DNA of 64,000 nt from Chthonomonas sp035294505. GTDB taxonomy: Bacteria > Armatimonadota > Chthonomonadetes > Chthonomonadales > Chthonomonadaceae. The notes below the pieces were generated by a model. The model was not told the DNA's origin and made no database searches. It was given only the letters and a program-made list of their open reading frames with translations. Position 1 is the stretch's first letter. Each line of letters begins with the position of its first letter. Below are positions 53,621 through 62,460 of the stretch, piece after piece. The stretch is from NCBI RefSeq assembly GCF_035294505.1, contig NZ_DATGKU010000154.1, forward strand, positions 11,252 to 75,251. The letters run 5' to 3'. Both the position numbers and the translations under genes were made by a program.

Positions 53621-54976
53621 CTAATAGTGCGGTATGTCCGACCATCTCTTATGATGTGGGCAGCTGAACAAGGCAGAACCCTTTTGAGCTAATGCTCTCA
53701 AGAGCACTTGCGTCGGGCCGAAAAGCAGACTGTCCCGTGGCGCATAAAAGCCTTGCTCCGTGCCGGCAAACACCCCCCATGAACCGTCCTTACTTAATGA
53801 GAAATCACTCAGCTCAACCGGCAACACCCCAACGCGTTTTCCATCCGCTAGACGATATATTTCCGGTAAATTCCGTTTGGGCGTGTCTATGGACACCGGG
53901 TTGGCTAACAGGAGTACGTTAGCCTGTCCTGGAACTAAGGCGAAATCCTCAGCATCTCTCCGCCAACATAGATGCCAGTCTCTGACACGCCATACCCATA
54001 GGCGATACCAGACATCTAGGCCGATTAAATACCGCCCATCCTCCGAAAAAAGCACTCGTAAGATTTCAGGGCCGTAGGAGGTAGGGTTGGGAAAGGCTTT
54101 CAGAAAAACCAACTTCCCTGTCGCCAAAGAATAAACTCGCATCTCCCTCTTTCCAAGACAAGCCACGAGTTGACCATCCGGAGAAACGCACCCTCCGCTC
54201 CAGCTCACTGTGTTAGGAAACCGCCATATCTGTTTGCCGGTCTGCGTATCCCATACTCCGAGCGCAGCAACACATAGGTAACGACCGTTCGCTCCAAAAC
54301 TCACATATAATTTCTGCCATTGGAAGTAGTCCTCCGTATAAGATTTAGACACCTCACCTTTTAAGCTGACGAGAGTTTGTCCCGTTTGGGGAGAGGCGAT
54401 AGCCATAGAACACGGCACATAGAGCGCATGAGGGGGAGAGGCCTCCTCGACATCAGGCCAAGTGATCAGCTGGTTTTGAGGCGTAAAACCGAGATAGTAC
54501 TCTCGCATCGGGTGCAGGCGCCAATCGGAGGTACTGAGCAACGCTTGACCTTCTAGATAATAATGAGGGGATTGGAATGTAATAAGAAACAGTAATGCTT
54601 CTATAAAGCGTCCGAAATCCCCAAAAGGCTTTGCAAGGCTTACCACAACAGGGCTAACAGAGTGAGTACCTTCCCAATTGAGTAAGAGCCAGCGCCCATC
54701 TGGAGAAAGAATAGGGGCATCGCTATTCATCCCTACCCAGTATCCGAACAGAAGATGCGCCTCGCACTGCTTAAAGCAAACTTTCTGCCATTTCTGTTGC
54801 CGCAAAACGCTTTGGGGCGACATCTGTACCTGCTCTGGATGAGCCACAAGTAAGCTTAGTGCGATGAGCGCTACGAACAGGCCTAGCAGGAGAGCGCTTA
54901 GCCTGAATTTATGCTCCCACAACCAACGGAGGAGTTTCACCAGCCTCTGTAGATAGTGTTTCATCCTTAGCAGCAT
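53621..54976 (-). CDS. Membrane-anchored beta-propeller-like protein
   Basis: The 451 residues have an N-terminal membrane helix (about 25-45) and an outside domain with repeating strands of WD40/YVTN type: L-S-P-D-G-R-W-L, G-A-N-G-R-Y-L-C, V-S-P-D-G-Q-L-V, F-S-E-D-G-R-Y-L and L-S-K-D-G-S-W-G, each preceding a V-W/V-Y strand. Such propellers bind proteins or polysaccharides. I chose ATG 54976, ten bases after GAGGA. Function unknown. Confidence 0.7.
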   Translation of the reverse strand: MLLRMKHYLQRLVKLLRWLWEHKFRLSALLLGLFVALIALSLLVAHPEQVQMSPQSVLRQQKWQKVCFKQCEAHLLFGYWVGMNSDAPILSPDGRWLLLNWEGTHSVSPVVVSLAKPFGDFGRFIEALLFLITFQSPHYYLEGQALLSTSDWRLHPMREYYLGFTPQNQLITWPDVEEASPPHALYVPCSMAIASPQTGQTLVSLKGEVSKSYTEDYFQWQKLYVSFGANGRYLCVAALGVWDTQTGKQIWRFPNTVSWSGGCVSPDGQLVACLGKREMRVYSLATGKLVFLKAFPNPTSYGPEILRVLFSEDGRYLIGLDVWYRLWVWRVRDWHLCWRRDAEDFALVPGQANVLLLANPVSIDTPKRNLPEIYRLADGKRVGVLPVELSDFSLSKDGSWGVFAGTEQGFYAPRDSLLFGPTQVLLRALAQKGSALFSCPHHKRWSDIPHY

Positions 54977-55076
54977 TAGTAGGGTTCCTCGCACACATCG
55001 GCTCCAGGATGCAGGCGCAAGCACGGTGGATAGCCACATGTCTCTGGCGTATCTGGAGCAGTTAAATCACAAAGCT

Positions 55077-55530
55077 CTAGCAGACACTCGGTGAAAGCTT
55101 GGCAGTTGAAGGAACCGAGACCGTAATAGTAAGGCGCCTTGTCTCAAAACTCCACTCGCTAAGGTCTGCCTTTCGTTTCTGGGCTATAAAAAATAGAGCC
55201 GTTTGTGGGCTTTCTGCATCCAAACGCTCTTCTCCGGCAAGCGCAAACGCCTCATACCTTCTTTCTCCTTTTGAATCGTTTTTCTCTAGGCTCCGTGCTT
55301 TGCATAATAGACGCTACAACGTAAACGTGCGTTTCAGATAAACAGCTTTCAACACGCCGCCATTGCAGGACGGTGTCTTTATCTCTAGGGTAATCTACGC
55401 TACCTCCTTGCGGAAAACCTAACAGAGGAGATTGAAAAAGGTCTTGAGGCGTACCGCTTCCGAATGGAAAAGGGGAGGGGGATGTTCCGTGAGAGGTGGG
55501 TTGTCGCTTTGGAGGTCACTCCGTTCCAAC
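55077..55530 (-). pseudogene. Frameshifted coding remnant
   Basis: On the minus strand one frame reads as ordinary protein (...D-K-D-T-V-L-Q-W-R-R-V-E-S-C-L-S-E-T-H-V-Y-V) and, after a shift at an AAAAGGAGAAAGAAGG tract near 55270, another frame continues smoothly (Y-E-A-F-A-L-A-G-E-E-R-L-D-A, then T-A-L-F-F-I-A-Q-K-R-K-A-D) to a TAG at 55077-55079. No start codon with ribosome binding site was found. The protein is not recognised. Boundaries at the 5' side are uncertain. Confidence 0.4.
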
Positions 55531-55560
55531 ATGGGGTAGACTCTCTATTGACGCAAAACA

Positions 55561-56829
55561 TTGCTGTTGGAGGAGCTTTTGGAGACCGCAACGACCATAC
55601 CCAACGATATTTTACAGCAGGCCGAGCGCTTGAAAAGAGGTACGGCCGGAGTCATTCCCGAGGGAGGACTGGAGGAGAAGCTGTGGAAGGCACGGCAGGA
55701 AAACCGACCCCTGCGTATTAAATTGGGCCTAGACCCCACCGCGCCCGATATCCATCTCGGCTTTGCCGTGGTCTTGAGAAAGCTAAGGCAGTTTCAAGAC
55801 CTTGGGCATCAGGTGGTGATCATCGTCGGAGATTACACCGCACTGATAGGAGACCCTTCAGGCCGCTCTACGACGCGCCCCATGCTCTCCCAAGAGGAGA
55901 TCGCGGCCAACGCCCGAACCTATGTGGAGCAACTTGCACGCATTCTAGACCGCGAACGCACCGAGGTTCGCTTCAATAGCGAGTGGTTGGGACGGCTTAC
56001 CTTTGCCGATGTTGTGCACCTCGCCGCGAAAATGACGGTAGCCCAAGTTTTACAAAGGGAAGATTTTGCCAACCGCTATGCCCAAGGCCTCCCGATAGGC
56101 CTCCATGAACTGCTCTATCCGTTGGCACAGGCGTACGACTCGGTGGTGATCAAAGCCGATATCGAAATGGGAGGGCTAGACCAAACTTTCAATATCCTCG
56201 CGGGGCGTGACCTCCAGCGGGAGATGGGACAAGAGCCTCAGGTGGCCCTCTTTATGCCCTTGCTTGTGGGACTAGACGGTGTGAAGAAGATGAGCAAGTC
56301 GCTGGGGAACTATGTGGGGATCACAGAGCCGCCGCTGGATATGTACGGCAAGCTTATGTCCATCTCCGATGCGATGATGCGAGACTATTTTGTGCTCTGC
56401 ACCGATGTGCCCCTCGAAGAGATAGAGGAGTTATTGCAGCGGGCGTCGAAAGGAGAAATAAATCCAAAGGACGTCAAACGACGGCTGGCTCGCGAGATCG
56501 TAGCGATCTATCATGGTGCGAAGGCGGCAGAGGAGGCCGATATCGAATGGAACCGTGTGCATGCGGGAGGTGAGCTGCCAAGCGATGTGCCTGAGGTGGC
56601 GGTTGGACCGGAACAGGCTCGCGAGGGACGTATTTGGATATGCCGACTGCTGGTGGCAGCCGGTGTTGCGAAAAGCAACAACGAGGCCCGACGCCTTATT
56701 GAACAGGGAGGAGTGGAGCTAGACGGTCGGCGTGTGCAAGATGTAAATGCCGAGTTCGACATGGCAGCGCTGGAGGGCAAACTGTTGCGCGTGGGAGCGC
56801 GACGCTTCGTGCGCATACGAACAGGGTAG
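55561..56829 (+). CDS. tyrS: Tyrosyl-tRNA synthetase
   Basis: A class I synthetase of the TyrZ branch. The 422 residues show H65-L-G-F (HIGH motif, in D-P-T-A-P-D-I-H), G-D-P-S-G-R-S, the KMSKS loop exactly at 243-247 and a C-terminal S4 RNA-binding domain (about 355-420). The start appears to be a TTG (55561 or 55567) with no strong ribosome binding site. The 5' region lacks the T-box consensus I looked for. The next gene starts six bases after the stop. Confidence 0.95.
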   Translation: MLLEELLETATTIPNDILQQAERLKRGTAGVIPEGGLEEKLWKARQENRPLRIKLGLDPTAPDIHLGFAVVLRKLRQFQDLGHQVVIIVGDYTALIGDPSGRSTTRPMLSQEEIAANARTYVEQLARILDRERTEVRFNSEWLGRLTFADVVHLAAKMTVAQVLQREDFANRYAQGLPIGLHELLYPLAQAYDSVVIKADIEMGGLDQTFNILAGRDLQREMGQEPQVALFMPLLVGLDGVKKMSKSLGNYVGITEPPLDMYGKLMSISDAMMRDYFVLCTDVPLEEIEELLQRASKGEINPKDVKRRLAREIVAIYHGAKAAEEADIEWNRVHAGGELPSDVPEVAVGPEQAREGRIWICRLLVAAGVAKSNNEARRLIEQGGVELDGRRVQDVNAEFDMAALEGKLLRVGARRFVRIRTG

Positions 56830-56835
56830 AACAGA

Positions 56836-58533
56836 ATGCAAGAGGCGGATAGTCCACAGTCAAAAACGAGGAACTGGCGACCTGCGGAGGCGTTCCATCG
56901 CATCGGAAAAAGGGCAGTTCTTTTCATTGTGGTTGGGGGACTTCTCGTTTGGCTGCTATTCGGGCATGCTACGCATCGAACGGCGCCTCCGCCGCAAAGC
57001 GGCATGAGAAAGGACTATCTTGTACCGCCTCGGTTGAGTGCAATCCAGTCGGACCCGCGCGATACCCGCGTGCTCTATATTGATCCCCTTCATCTGCCAC
57101 CGCCTGTTTCTGCCCCGCTTTATGTGGCCAATCTGGCGGAGGATTCCGATGGGTATCTTGTTTCCGTGCGTCAGGTGCTTTGTGGACGAGCGCACCTGTT
57201 CGGCAATGTGGCGCCCACAGTGCACCTGCCCGCCGGAAAACTCATCGTAAGTCTCCAGGTGATGTCGGTTCGGCACGATCTGCACAACATCAACATAGAT
57301 GCCCGCTCGAAGGTTTACGCTCAGGACGATACCGGCCAGAAATTGGTGGGAAGCTATCTCAGTAATTTTCGCTTTCCCGGAGGGATTGGGGCACTTTTCG
57401 AGTTGCCGGCACCGTCGCCTTCTGCGCGGCTGCTTACTTGCTTTGCCGGCACCTTGGTTCTCTCTTCCCTTTTACAAGAGGAGATGCTCGCAGAGCGCTA
57501 TGAGTCACGCCTCTATCCAACTTTAAGCCAGGTCAATCCTCGTCCTCAGCCTCTGCCCCAGCCGGCTGCACAGAGGGTTCCGTTTCGGATATCTAACGTT
57601 CCTCTGCCGATAGCCACACATATCTTTGGGCTACTTTCGGCGCGTCTCCTACCAAACGCTCAACTGGGCACACTTGGTGGTCTCCCCAGTCTTGTCTGTC
57701 TCACGCGGGCGCAGGCTGCCGCATTGCGCAAGCTCTTTCCGCCCTTTGTGGCCGACCCAGGCCCATTTCACCTGCCGAACCATCTCATCTTGGCGCCAGG
57801 GAAGGATGGACACTTTGTGGCCCCTGTGGGCGGGCTGGAAAACATTTCTTTGGACTGCACGCTGAACGCCTCCTTGGCGCGGTACGGCCTTTTGCCGACC
57901 ACCCTAAGGTTTGCCCTTGCCGGCAGTCCTGCAAGGGTGTGGCGAGGCCGGTTTAACTTTTGGGATCATGAACCGGTTATTTGGCTTATGCCGCCCGCAT
58001 GGTCGCCGCCTGGACAACGACTTGCTATTTGGATGGAGCTGTATCTAGATATGCCGCCTCCTACGGTAAACCCTCTCCCTCCAGGCCAATGCGTCCATCT
58101 CACCGTTCCGGCAGGGCAGTTGGGCGGAGGGTTGGCGGGGCGAGTGCTTTTGGAAGGGGCACCTGTCGCTTTGGGGATGGTGGAGGTCTCTCTCACCTGT
58201 ATTGAGGGGGCGGCAAAAGGGCAGGAGGATGATGTCTGGCTACCCCTAGACAGGGAAGGACGTTGGTTCCTTCAGGGACTTTATCCGGGGAGCTATGAGG
58301 TGCAACTTCGGAAGGTGCAGCCCTACCTAAGCCCCTTCGGAATTCCCGGAAACTTCCGATGGTCGGACTATGCGCGTTTGCACAACGGTATTCAACAGGG
58401 CGCGTGGCAGAGGGCACAACAGGGCCCCATTGCCGTTGTGGCCGGCAGCATGACAATGCTGCAAGATTGGAACTACCTACCCACCGTTCGGGTGGCGCCA
58501 GGGGTGGTAGCTCAGAGCAAACTGAACCCGTGA
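56836..58533 (+). CDS. Exported or membrane-anchored protein of unknown function
   Basis: Not recognised. The 565 residues have one N-terminal membrane helix (about 31-46) and a large Pro-rich extracytoplasmic part. Near the C terminus (about 435-495) G-G-L-A-G-R-V-L-L-E-G-A-P-V and G-R-W-F-L-Q-G-L-Y-P-G-S-Y-E-V fit a carboxypeptidase-regulatory-like (Ig-type) domain. It follows tyrS by six bases. Its last 57 bases overlap the end of the convergent M48 protease gene. Confidence 0.6.
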   Translation: MQEADSPQSKTRNWRPAEAFHRIGKRAVLFIVVGGLLVWLLFGHATHRTAPPPQSGMRKDYLVPPRLSAIQSDPRDTRVLYIDPLHLPPPVSAPLYVANLAEDSDGYLVSVRQVLCGRAHLFGNVAPTVHLPAGKLIVSLQVMSVRHDLHNINIDARSKVYAQDDTGQKLVGSYLSNFRFPGGIGALFELPAPSPSARLLTCFAGTLVLSSLLQEEMLAERYESRLYPTLSQVNPRPQPLPQPAAQRVPFRISNVPLPIATHIFGLLSARLLPNAQLGTLGGLPSLVCLTRAQAAALRKLFPPFVADPGPFHLPNHLILAPGKDGHFVAPVGGLENISLDCTLNASLARYGLLPTTLRFALAGSPARVWRGRFNFWDHEPVIWLMPPAWSPPGQRLAIWMELYLDMPPPTVNPLPPGQCVHLTVPAGQLGGGLAGRVLLEGAPVALGMVEVSLTCIEGAAKGQEDDVWLPLDREGRWFLQGLYPGSYEVQLRKVQPYLSPFGIPGNFRWSDYARLHNGIQQGAWQRAQQGPIAVVAGSMTMLQDWNYLPTVRVAPGVVAQSKLNP

Positions 58534-59730
58534 TCGCAGCGAAGGATGGGTGCCGTACCACCATTGGATGAGCTTAGGGGGATTGGGGTCTTCATAATCG
58601 CGCTCGGCAAAGCCGATGAAAAGCTGTGCCATGGCCTGGTTGAGGTGGGTAAGGCGAAGCGCAAAAGCGTCGGCACGATGTTCAAGATAGCGCGATTCGA
58701 GGTTGGCCAGTGGCATTTGAATTTGAAGCAGCCCATAGAGGCAGAGCAAAAGCGCCGGAAGTGCGGCGAGATCGGTTGGGCCTTCGATGCGCCATTTTCG
58801 GGCAAAACGTTGAAGCAAAGCAGGGAACACCTTGGCTAAAACCCAAAGCAACGCCCCGGCCCCCACGATATTGCTGAGCGTTATGATCCAGACATGTTTT
58901 TCCACGTAGTGCCCCATCTCATGGGCCACCATCACCAGTAACTGATCGGGCGGGAGCGTTTTGATGGCCGTGTCGTCTATGACGATGCGGGTGGTGGGGC
59001 CGATGCCGGTGACGTAGGCGTTGACGTGAGTCGTTCGGCGACTAGTGTTCTCCACCAGGATGGCTGCATGGCGGATATGGGCTTTGGCAGCAAGCGTTTC
59101 AATGGCATGACGGAGCGGCCCCGGAGGTAGGGGACGATAGTGGTTGAACAGAGGCGCGATGACGATGGGTTGCAGCACATTGTTGAATAGAATGAGTGGA
59201 ATGAGCACCACCCAAAGCCAAAGCCACCAGCGTTGTGGGCTTCGACAATAGACGGCGTAACCGAGCCATAGAACGAGAATGAGGGGCAGTGAGAGCGCCC
59301 AGGAGAGGGCGATGTCGCCAAGCCACATGGCCCAACCCTCACGGGCAAACCCGAACTGTTGTTCCAGTATCAAGCCTGCCATGCCTAGAGGCATTTGCCA
59401 GAGGAGAAACAGCAACGAGAAGGCGGCGTAAAAGAGCGCCAGCGTACGTAACGGAGGCGGTTTCTCCAAGGCGGGCCGACGCGCCGTTAGACGATAGGCC
59501 CAACATCGAAGTTGTGCCGCAATGCCGAGGTGCAAGGTTAACCAAAGCCCCAACCCATGCCAAAAGATGCCGAAGAAGCCCAAGGCATACTCCAGCCGTT
59601 GATAGGTGATGGCGCGTGGAGGAATGTGAAACACGACGGCGGGGGTGGGTGCCGCCAAAAGGGTGAACGGCGCGACAAGCAGCACAAGCCCTAAGAGAAA
59701 GAGATATGCCATTCGTGCTGCTTGCCGCAT
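58477..59730 (-). CDS. M48 (Ste24/HtpX-type) membrane zinc protease
   Basis: The 417 residues have several N-terminal membrane helices, the zinc motif H270-E-M-G-H274 and a downstream E-H-R-A-D-x-F-A motif with the third ligand, as in CAAX protease Ste24. It likely cleaves membrane or exported proteins. A TTG at 59748 overlaps the tpx stop, but ATG 59730 is preferred with GAGG upstream. The gene is probably translated from the tpx message. Confidence 0.88.
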   Translation of the reverse strand: MRQAARMAYLFLLGLVLLVAPFTLLAAPTPAVVFHIPPRAITYQRLEYALGFFGIFWHGLGLWLTLHLGIAAQLRCWAYRLTARRPALEKPPPLRTLALFYAAFSLLFLLWQMPLGMAGLILEQQFGFAREGWAMWLGDIALSWALSLPLILVLWLGYAVYCRSPQRWWLWLWVVLIPLILFNNVLQPIVIAPLFNHYRPLPPGPLRHAIETLAAKAHIRHAAILVENTSRRTTHVNAYVTGIGPTTRIVIDDTAIKTLPPDQLLVMVAHEMGHYVEKHVWIITLSNIVGAGALLWVLAKVFPALLQRFARKWRIEGPTDLAALPALLLCLYGLLQIQMPLANLESRYLEHRADAFALRLTHLNQAMAQLFIGFAERDYEDPNPPKLIQWWYGTHPSLRSRVQFALSYHPWRHPNGG

Positions 59731-59744
59731 GAGCGAGCCTATCC

Positions 59745-60263
59745 TCAAGCCACCGCGGCGAGGGCGGCGTCGTAGTTAGGCTCTTGGGTTATCTCTGGCA
59801 CATACTCTACATACTTAACTTTGCAATCGGGGCCTACCACGAAGACGGCACGGGCCAGAATCCGCTGCAATGGCCCTTCGGCGATGAGGAGGCCGTAGGC
59901 TCGACCAAAATCGCCGGTTCTATGGTCGGATAGCACTTTGATGCGGTCTATATGTTCGCTGCCACAAAAGCGGGCTTGAGCGAAAGGTAAATCCATGCTG
60001 ACCGTAAGGACGGCCACGTTGTCGGGAAGTTGCGCGGCTTTTTGGTTGAAGGTGCGCGTTTGCTGAGCACAAACCGAGGTGTCAAGGGAGGGGACGACGG
60101 AGATCAGCACGGTTTTCCCGGCGAAGTCATCGAGCGTGACATCGCCAAGGCCGTCGGAGGCGTTCTGCTGAAGGCGGAAGTTGGGAGCGGTATCTCCCGG
60201 TTTTAGCTCCGGGCCTTCGAGGGGCACCGGGTTCCCCTTGAAGTTGACGGTTCGATGTGACAT
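59745..60263 (-). CDS. tpx: Thiol peroxidase Tpx
   Basis: An atypical 2-Cys peroxiredoxin reducing hydroperoxides. The 172 residues contain V-P-S-L-D-T-S-V-C65 with T-R-x-F-N following, and the resolving C100 in R-F-C. AAGGAG precedes the ATG at good distance. It stands 60 bases behind the ABC ATPase gene and just before the M48 protease gene. Confidence 0.95.
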   Translation of the reverse strand: MSHRTVNFKGNPVPLEGPELKPGDTAPNFRLQQNASDGLGDVTLDDFAGKTVLISVVPSLDTSVCAQQTRTFNQKAAQLPDNVAVLTVSMDLPFAQARFCGSEHIDRIKVLSDHRTGDFGRAYGLLIAEGPLQRILARAVFVVGPDCKVKYVEYVPEITQEPNYDAALAAVA

Positions 60264-60323
60264 GGGTTTTCGTCTCCTTATGAGTAGATGGTGTTTCGTA
60301 CAGCGGCTTTTTGGAGCCGGGTA

Positions 60324-61025
60324 TTACGGTAGGATGGTTTGTAGGGGTTGATCCATGGTCGGGTACTCTTCTACTTTTTCTAAACAGCCATCGAGTAGGT
60401 AGTAGATGCGATCGGCCCCTTGCAGCATCAGGGGGTCGTGGCTCACGACGATAACAGCGCCGCGATCTCTGTAGGCTAGTAGCAAATCTATGACGGCGCG
60501 ACCGTTGGTATGGTCAAGCGCTGCGGTAGGTTCGTCGGCGAAGATCACCTCCGGCTCCTGCATCATGGCACGGGCGACGGCCAAGCGTTGACGTTCTCCA
60601 CCGGAGAGGTGGGTTGGAAAGCTTTTGCGTAGATGCGCAATATTCAGTTGATGAAGCAGCAGGTCGGCCTTCTTGGCGGCATCCCTATCCGTCGGTGAGG
60701 CAGCGATAAGCAGATTCTCTTGAACGGTAAGGTAGTTGATGAGGTAGGGATACTGAAACACAAAACCGAACTTCTCGCGTCGTAAGCGCACGCGCTCTCG
60801 TTCAGAGAGCGCATAGAGGTCGGTGCCTTTGTAGAGCACTTTTCCCGTCACCGGTCGTTTCAGCCCGCTTAAAAGATAGAGCAGCGAGCTTTTCCCGGAG
60901 CCGGAGGGCCCCATCACGCCGAAAAAGCCGGTTGCCGGAATGTCCAACGAAACATCGCGTACGGCGTAGGCGATGCGGTCTCCATCACCGTAACTCAGAC
61001 TGATATGCTCGGCTTGCAGCAGCAT
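60324..61025 (-). CDS. MacB/LolD-type ABC transporter ATPase
   Basis: The 233 residues carry the Walker A G-P-S-G-S-G-K-S-S (39-47), Q-loop F-Q-Y-P-Y, signature L-S-G-G-E-R-Q-R and Walker B V-I-F-A-D-E-P, with the lengths of the LolD/MacB/FtsE group. These ATPases drive lipoprotein release or export through a FtsX-like permease. No permease gene adjoins, so its partner must lie elsewhere. Confidence 0.88.
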   Translation of the reverse strand: MLLQAEHISLSYGDGDRIAYAVRDVSLDIPATGFFGVMGPSGSGKSSLLYLLSGLKRPVTGKVLYKGTDLYALSERERVRLRREKFGFVFQYPYLINYLTVQENLLIAASPTDRDAAKKADLLLHQLNIAHLRKSFPTHLSGGERQRLAVARAMMQEPEVIFADEPTAALDHTNGRAVIDLLLAYRDRGAVIVVSHDPLMLQGADRIYYLLDGCLEKVEEYPTMDQPLQTILP

Positions 61026-61043
61026 GAGGGCCTTTCATAACTT

Positions 61044-62192
61044 TTAATAGATGGCCTGCTCGGTTTCCGGGTCGAAGAGGTGGCTCTTGGCCATATCGAA
61101 TACGATTTCGAGCTTGCCGCCTACTTTGGCCGTGGAGGCGCTATCGACCATGGCGATAAGCGAGATGTCGTTGCTTTTCAGGTACATCTCCATATCGCTA
61201 CCCAGCGGCTCTACCACATCTACATCCACCGTGATGGTGTTGCCGGGGGTCGGCTGAACCAATCCCGGCAGGTTTTTGTCGTAGATGTCCTCAGGGCGAA
61301 TGCCCCAAATGCACCGCTTACCCACGTAGCTACGCGCTTTTTGCGCCTGTTCTGGGGGCAACGTCACCTGGAAGCTTCCGGCATCCACCAGCAACTCTCC
61401 ATTGCGTTCTACGATAGTGGCCGGAACAAAGTTCATTGCGGGAGAGCCGATGAAGCCCGCCACAAAGAGGTTCGCCGGATGGTTATAGAGGTTGAGGGGC
61501 GTGTCGCACTGCTGGATCACTCCGTTGTTCATCACGGCGATGCGGTCGCCCATGGTCATCGCCTCCACCTGGTCGTGCGTTACGTAGACTGTGGTGATGC
61601 CGAGGCGGCGATGCAGCTTGATAAGCTCCGCACGTGTCTGAACACGCAGTTTTGCGTCGAGGTTCGAGAGCGGTTCGTCCATCAAAAACACTTTTGGCTC
61701 GCGCACGATAGCCCGCCCTAAGGCAACCCGTTGGCGTTGGCCACCGGAAAGCTCTTTGGGTTTCCGCTGAAGAAGGTGTTTCAACCCCAGCATTTCGGCG
61801 GCCTCGTTCACCCGGCGATCGATCTCCTCTTCGCTGAAGGCGCGTCGCGTGTTAAAAGGCCAGGGCAGGTTCGTGGGCACCCGTTTTAGACGGAGGCCAA
61901 AACTCATGTTATCGTAGACGTTCATATGGGGGTAGAGGGCGTAGTTTTGAAAGACCATGGCGATGTCGCGGTCTTTGGGCGACACATCGTTCACCACGCG
62001 GTCGCCGATGATGATCTCCCCAGAGGTGGCCTCTTCCAAACCGGCGATCATGCGGAGCGCTGTGGTTTTTCCACAGCCGGAAGGGCCGACGAGCACCATA
62101 AACTCACTGTCACGAATTTCCAAATTCACATTGTTAACGGCAACCACTTTGTTGAACACTTTGGTGAGATTCCGTAGTATCACACCGGCCAT
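61044..62192 (-). CDS. MalK/UgpC/MsmX-type sugar ABC transporter ATPase
   Basis: The 382 residues show Walker A G-P-S-G-C-G-K-T-T (36-44), L-S-G-G-Q-R-Q-R, Walker B V-F-L-M-D-E-P-L-S-N-L-D and C-terminal TOBE/OB regulatory domain with W-G-I-R-P-E-D, the hallmark of the MalK group. It may serve several sugar importers (like MsmX), because no permease or binding protein is nearby. ATG 62192 matches the family start; the longer frame begins with TTG. Confidence 0.9.
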   Translation of the reverse strand: MAGVILRNLTKVFNKVVAVNNVNLEIRDSEFMVLVGPSGCGKTTALRMIAGLEEATSGEIIIGDRVVNDVSPKDRDIAMVFQNYALYPHMNVYDNMSFGLRLKRVPTNLPWPFNTRRAFSEEEIDRRVNEAAEMLGLKHLLQRKPKELSGGQRQRVALGRAIVREPKVFLMDEPLSNLDAKLRVQTRAELIKLHRRLGITTVYVTHDQVEAMTMGDRIAVMNNGVIQQCDTPLNLYNHPANLFVAGFIGSPAMNFVPATIVERNGELLVDAGSFQVTLPPEQAQKARSYVGKRCIWGIRPEDIYDKNLPGLVQPTPGNTITVDVDVVEPLGSDMEMYLKSNDISLIAMVDSASTAKVGGKLEIVFDMAKSHLFDPETEQAIY

Positions 62193-62388
62193 GCAGGCAT
62201 TTTCCCCTTCATCGCGAGTTAACGTTTCCAACGGTTTCCTTCTTTGGTTTTTTATGGAAGAGCGGCAACAAATCCCCCGTTAAGATAGAAGGGGCGCCTT
62301 CTTCCTCTCTGTTCCGTAAAAATCATACCATGAACTTGTACGCAAAACCTACATAGGTTCGGCGTCCTCACAGAATAGGGCTGAAGGC

Positions 62389-62426
62389 AAAAAAGGAGGG
62401 CCTTCGCGGTGATCGCGTCGGCCCTC
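62389..62426 (-). terminator. Rho-independent terminator of flhF
   Basis: GAGGGCC (62396-62402) pairs with GGCCCTC (62420-62426), with CGCG/CGCG pairing inside. On the minus strand the stem is followed by CTTTTTT (62389-62395). It lies 34 bases after the flhF stop, a textbook intrinsic terminator. Confidence 0.88.
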
Positions 62427-62460
62427 TATCGAAAGGAGTTCGCGAGGAAGCTCTTGTGCG

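Noticed and set aside
55380..55560. T-box leader before tyrS
   Set aside because: A stretch reading AGAGGTGGGTTGTCGC superficially resembles the T-box, but the GGTGGTACCGCG core, specifier loop and terminator are not present.
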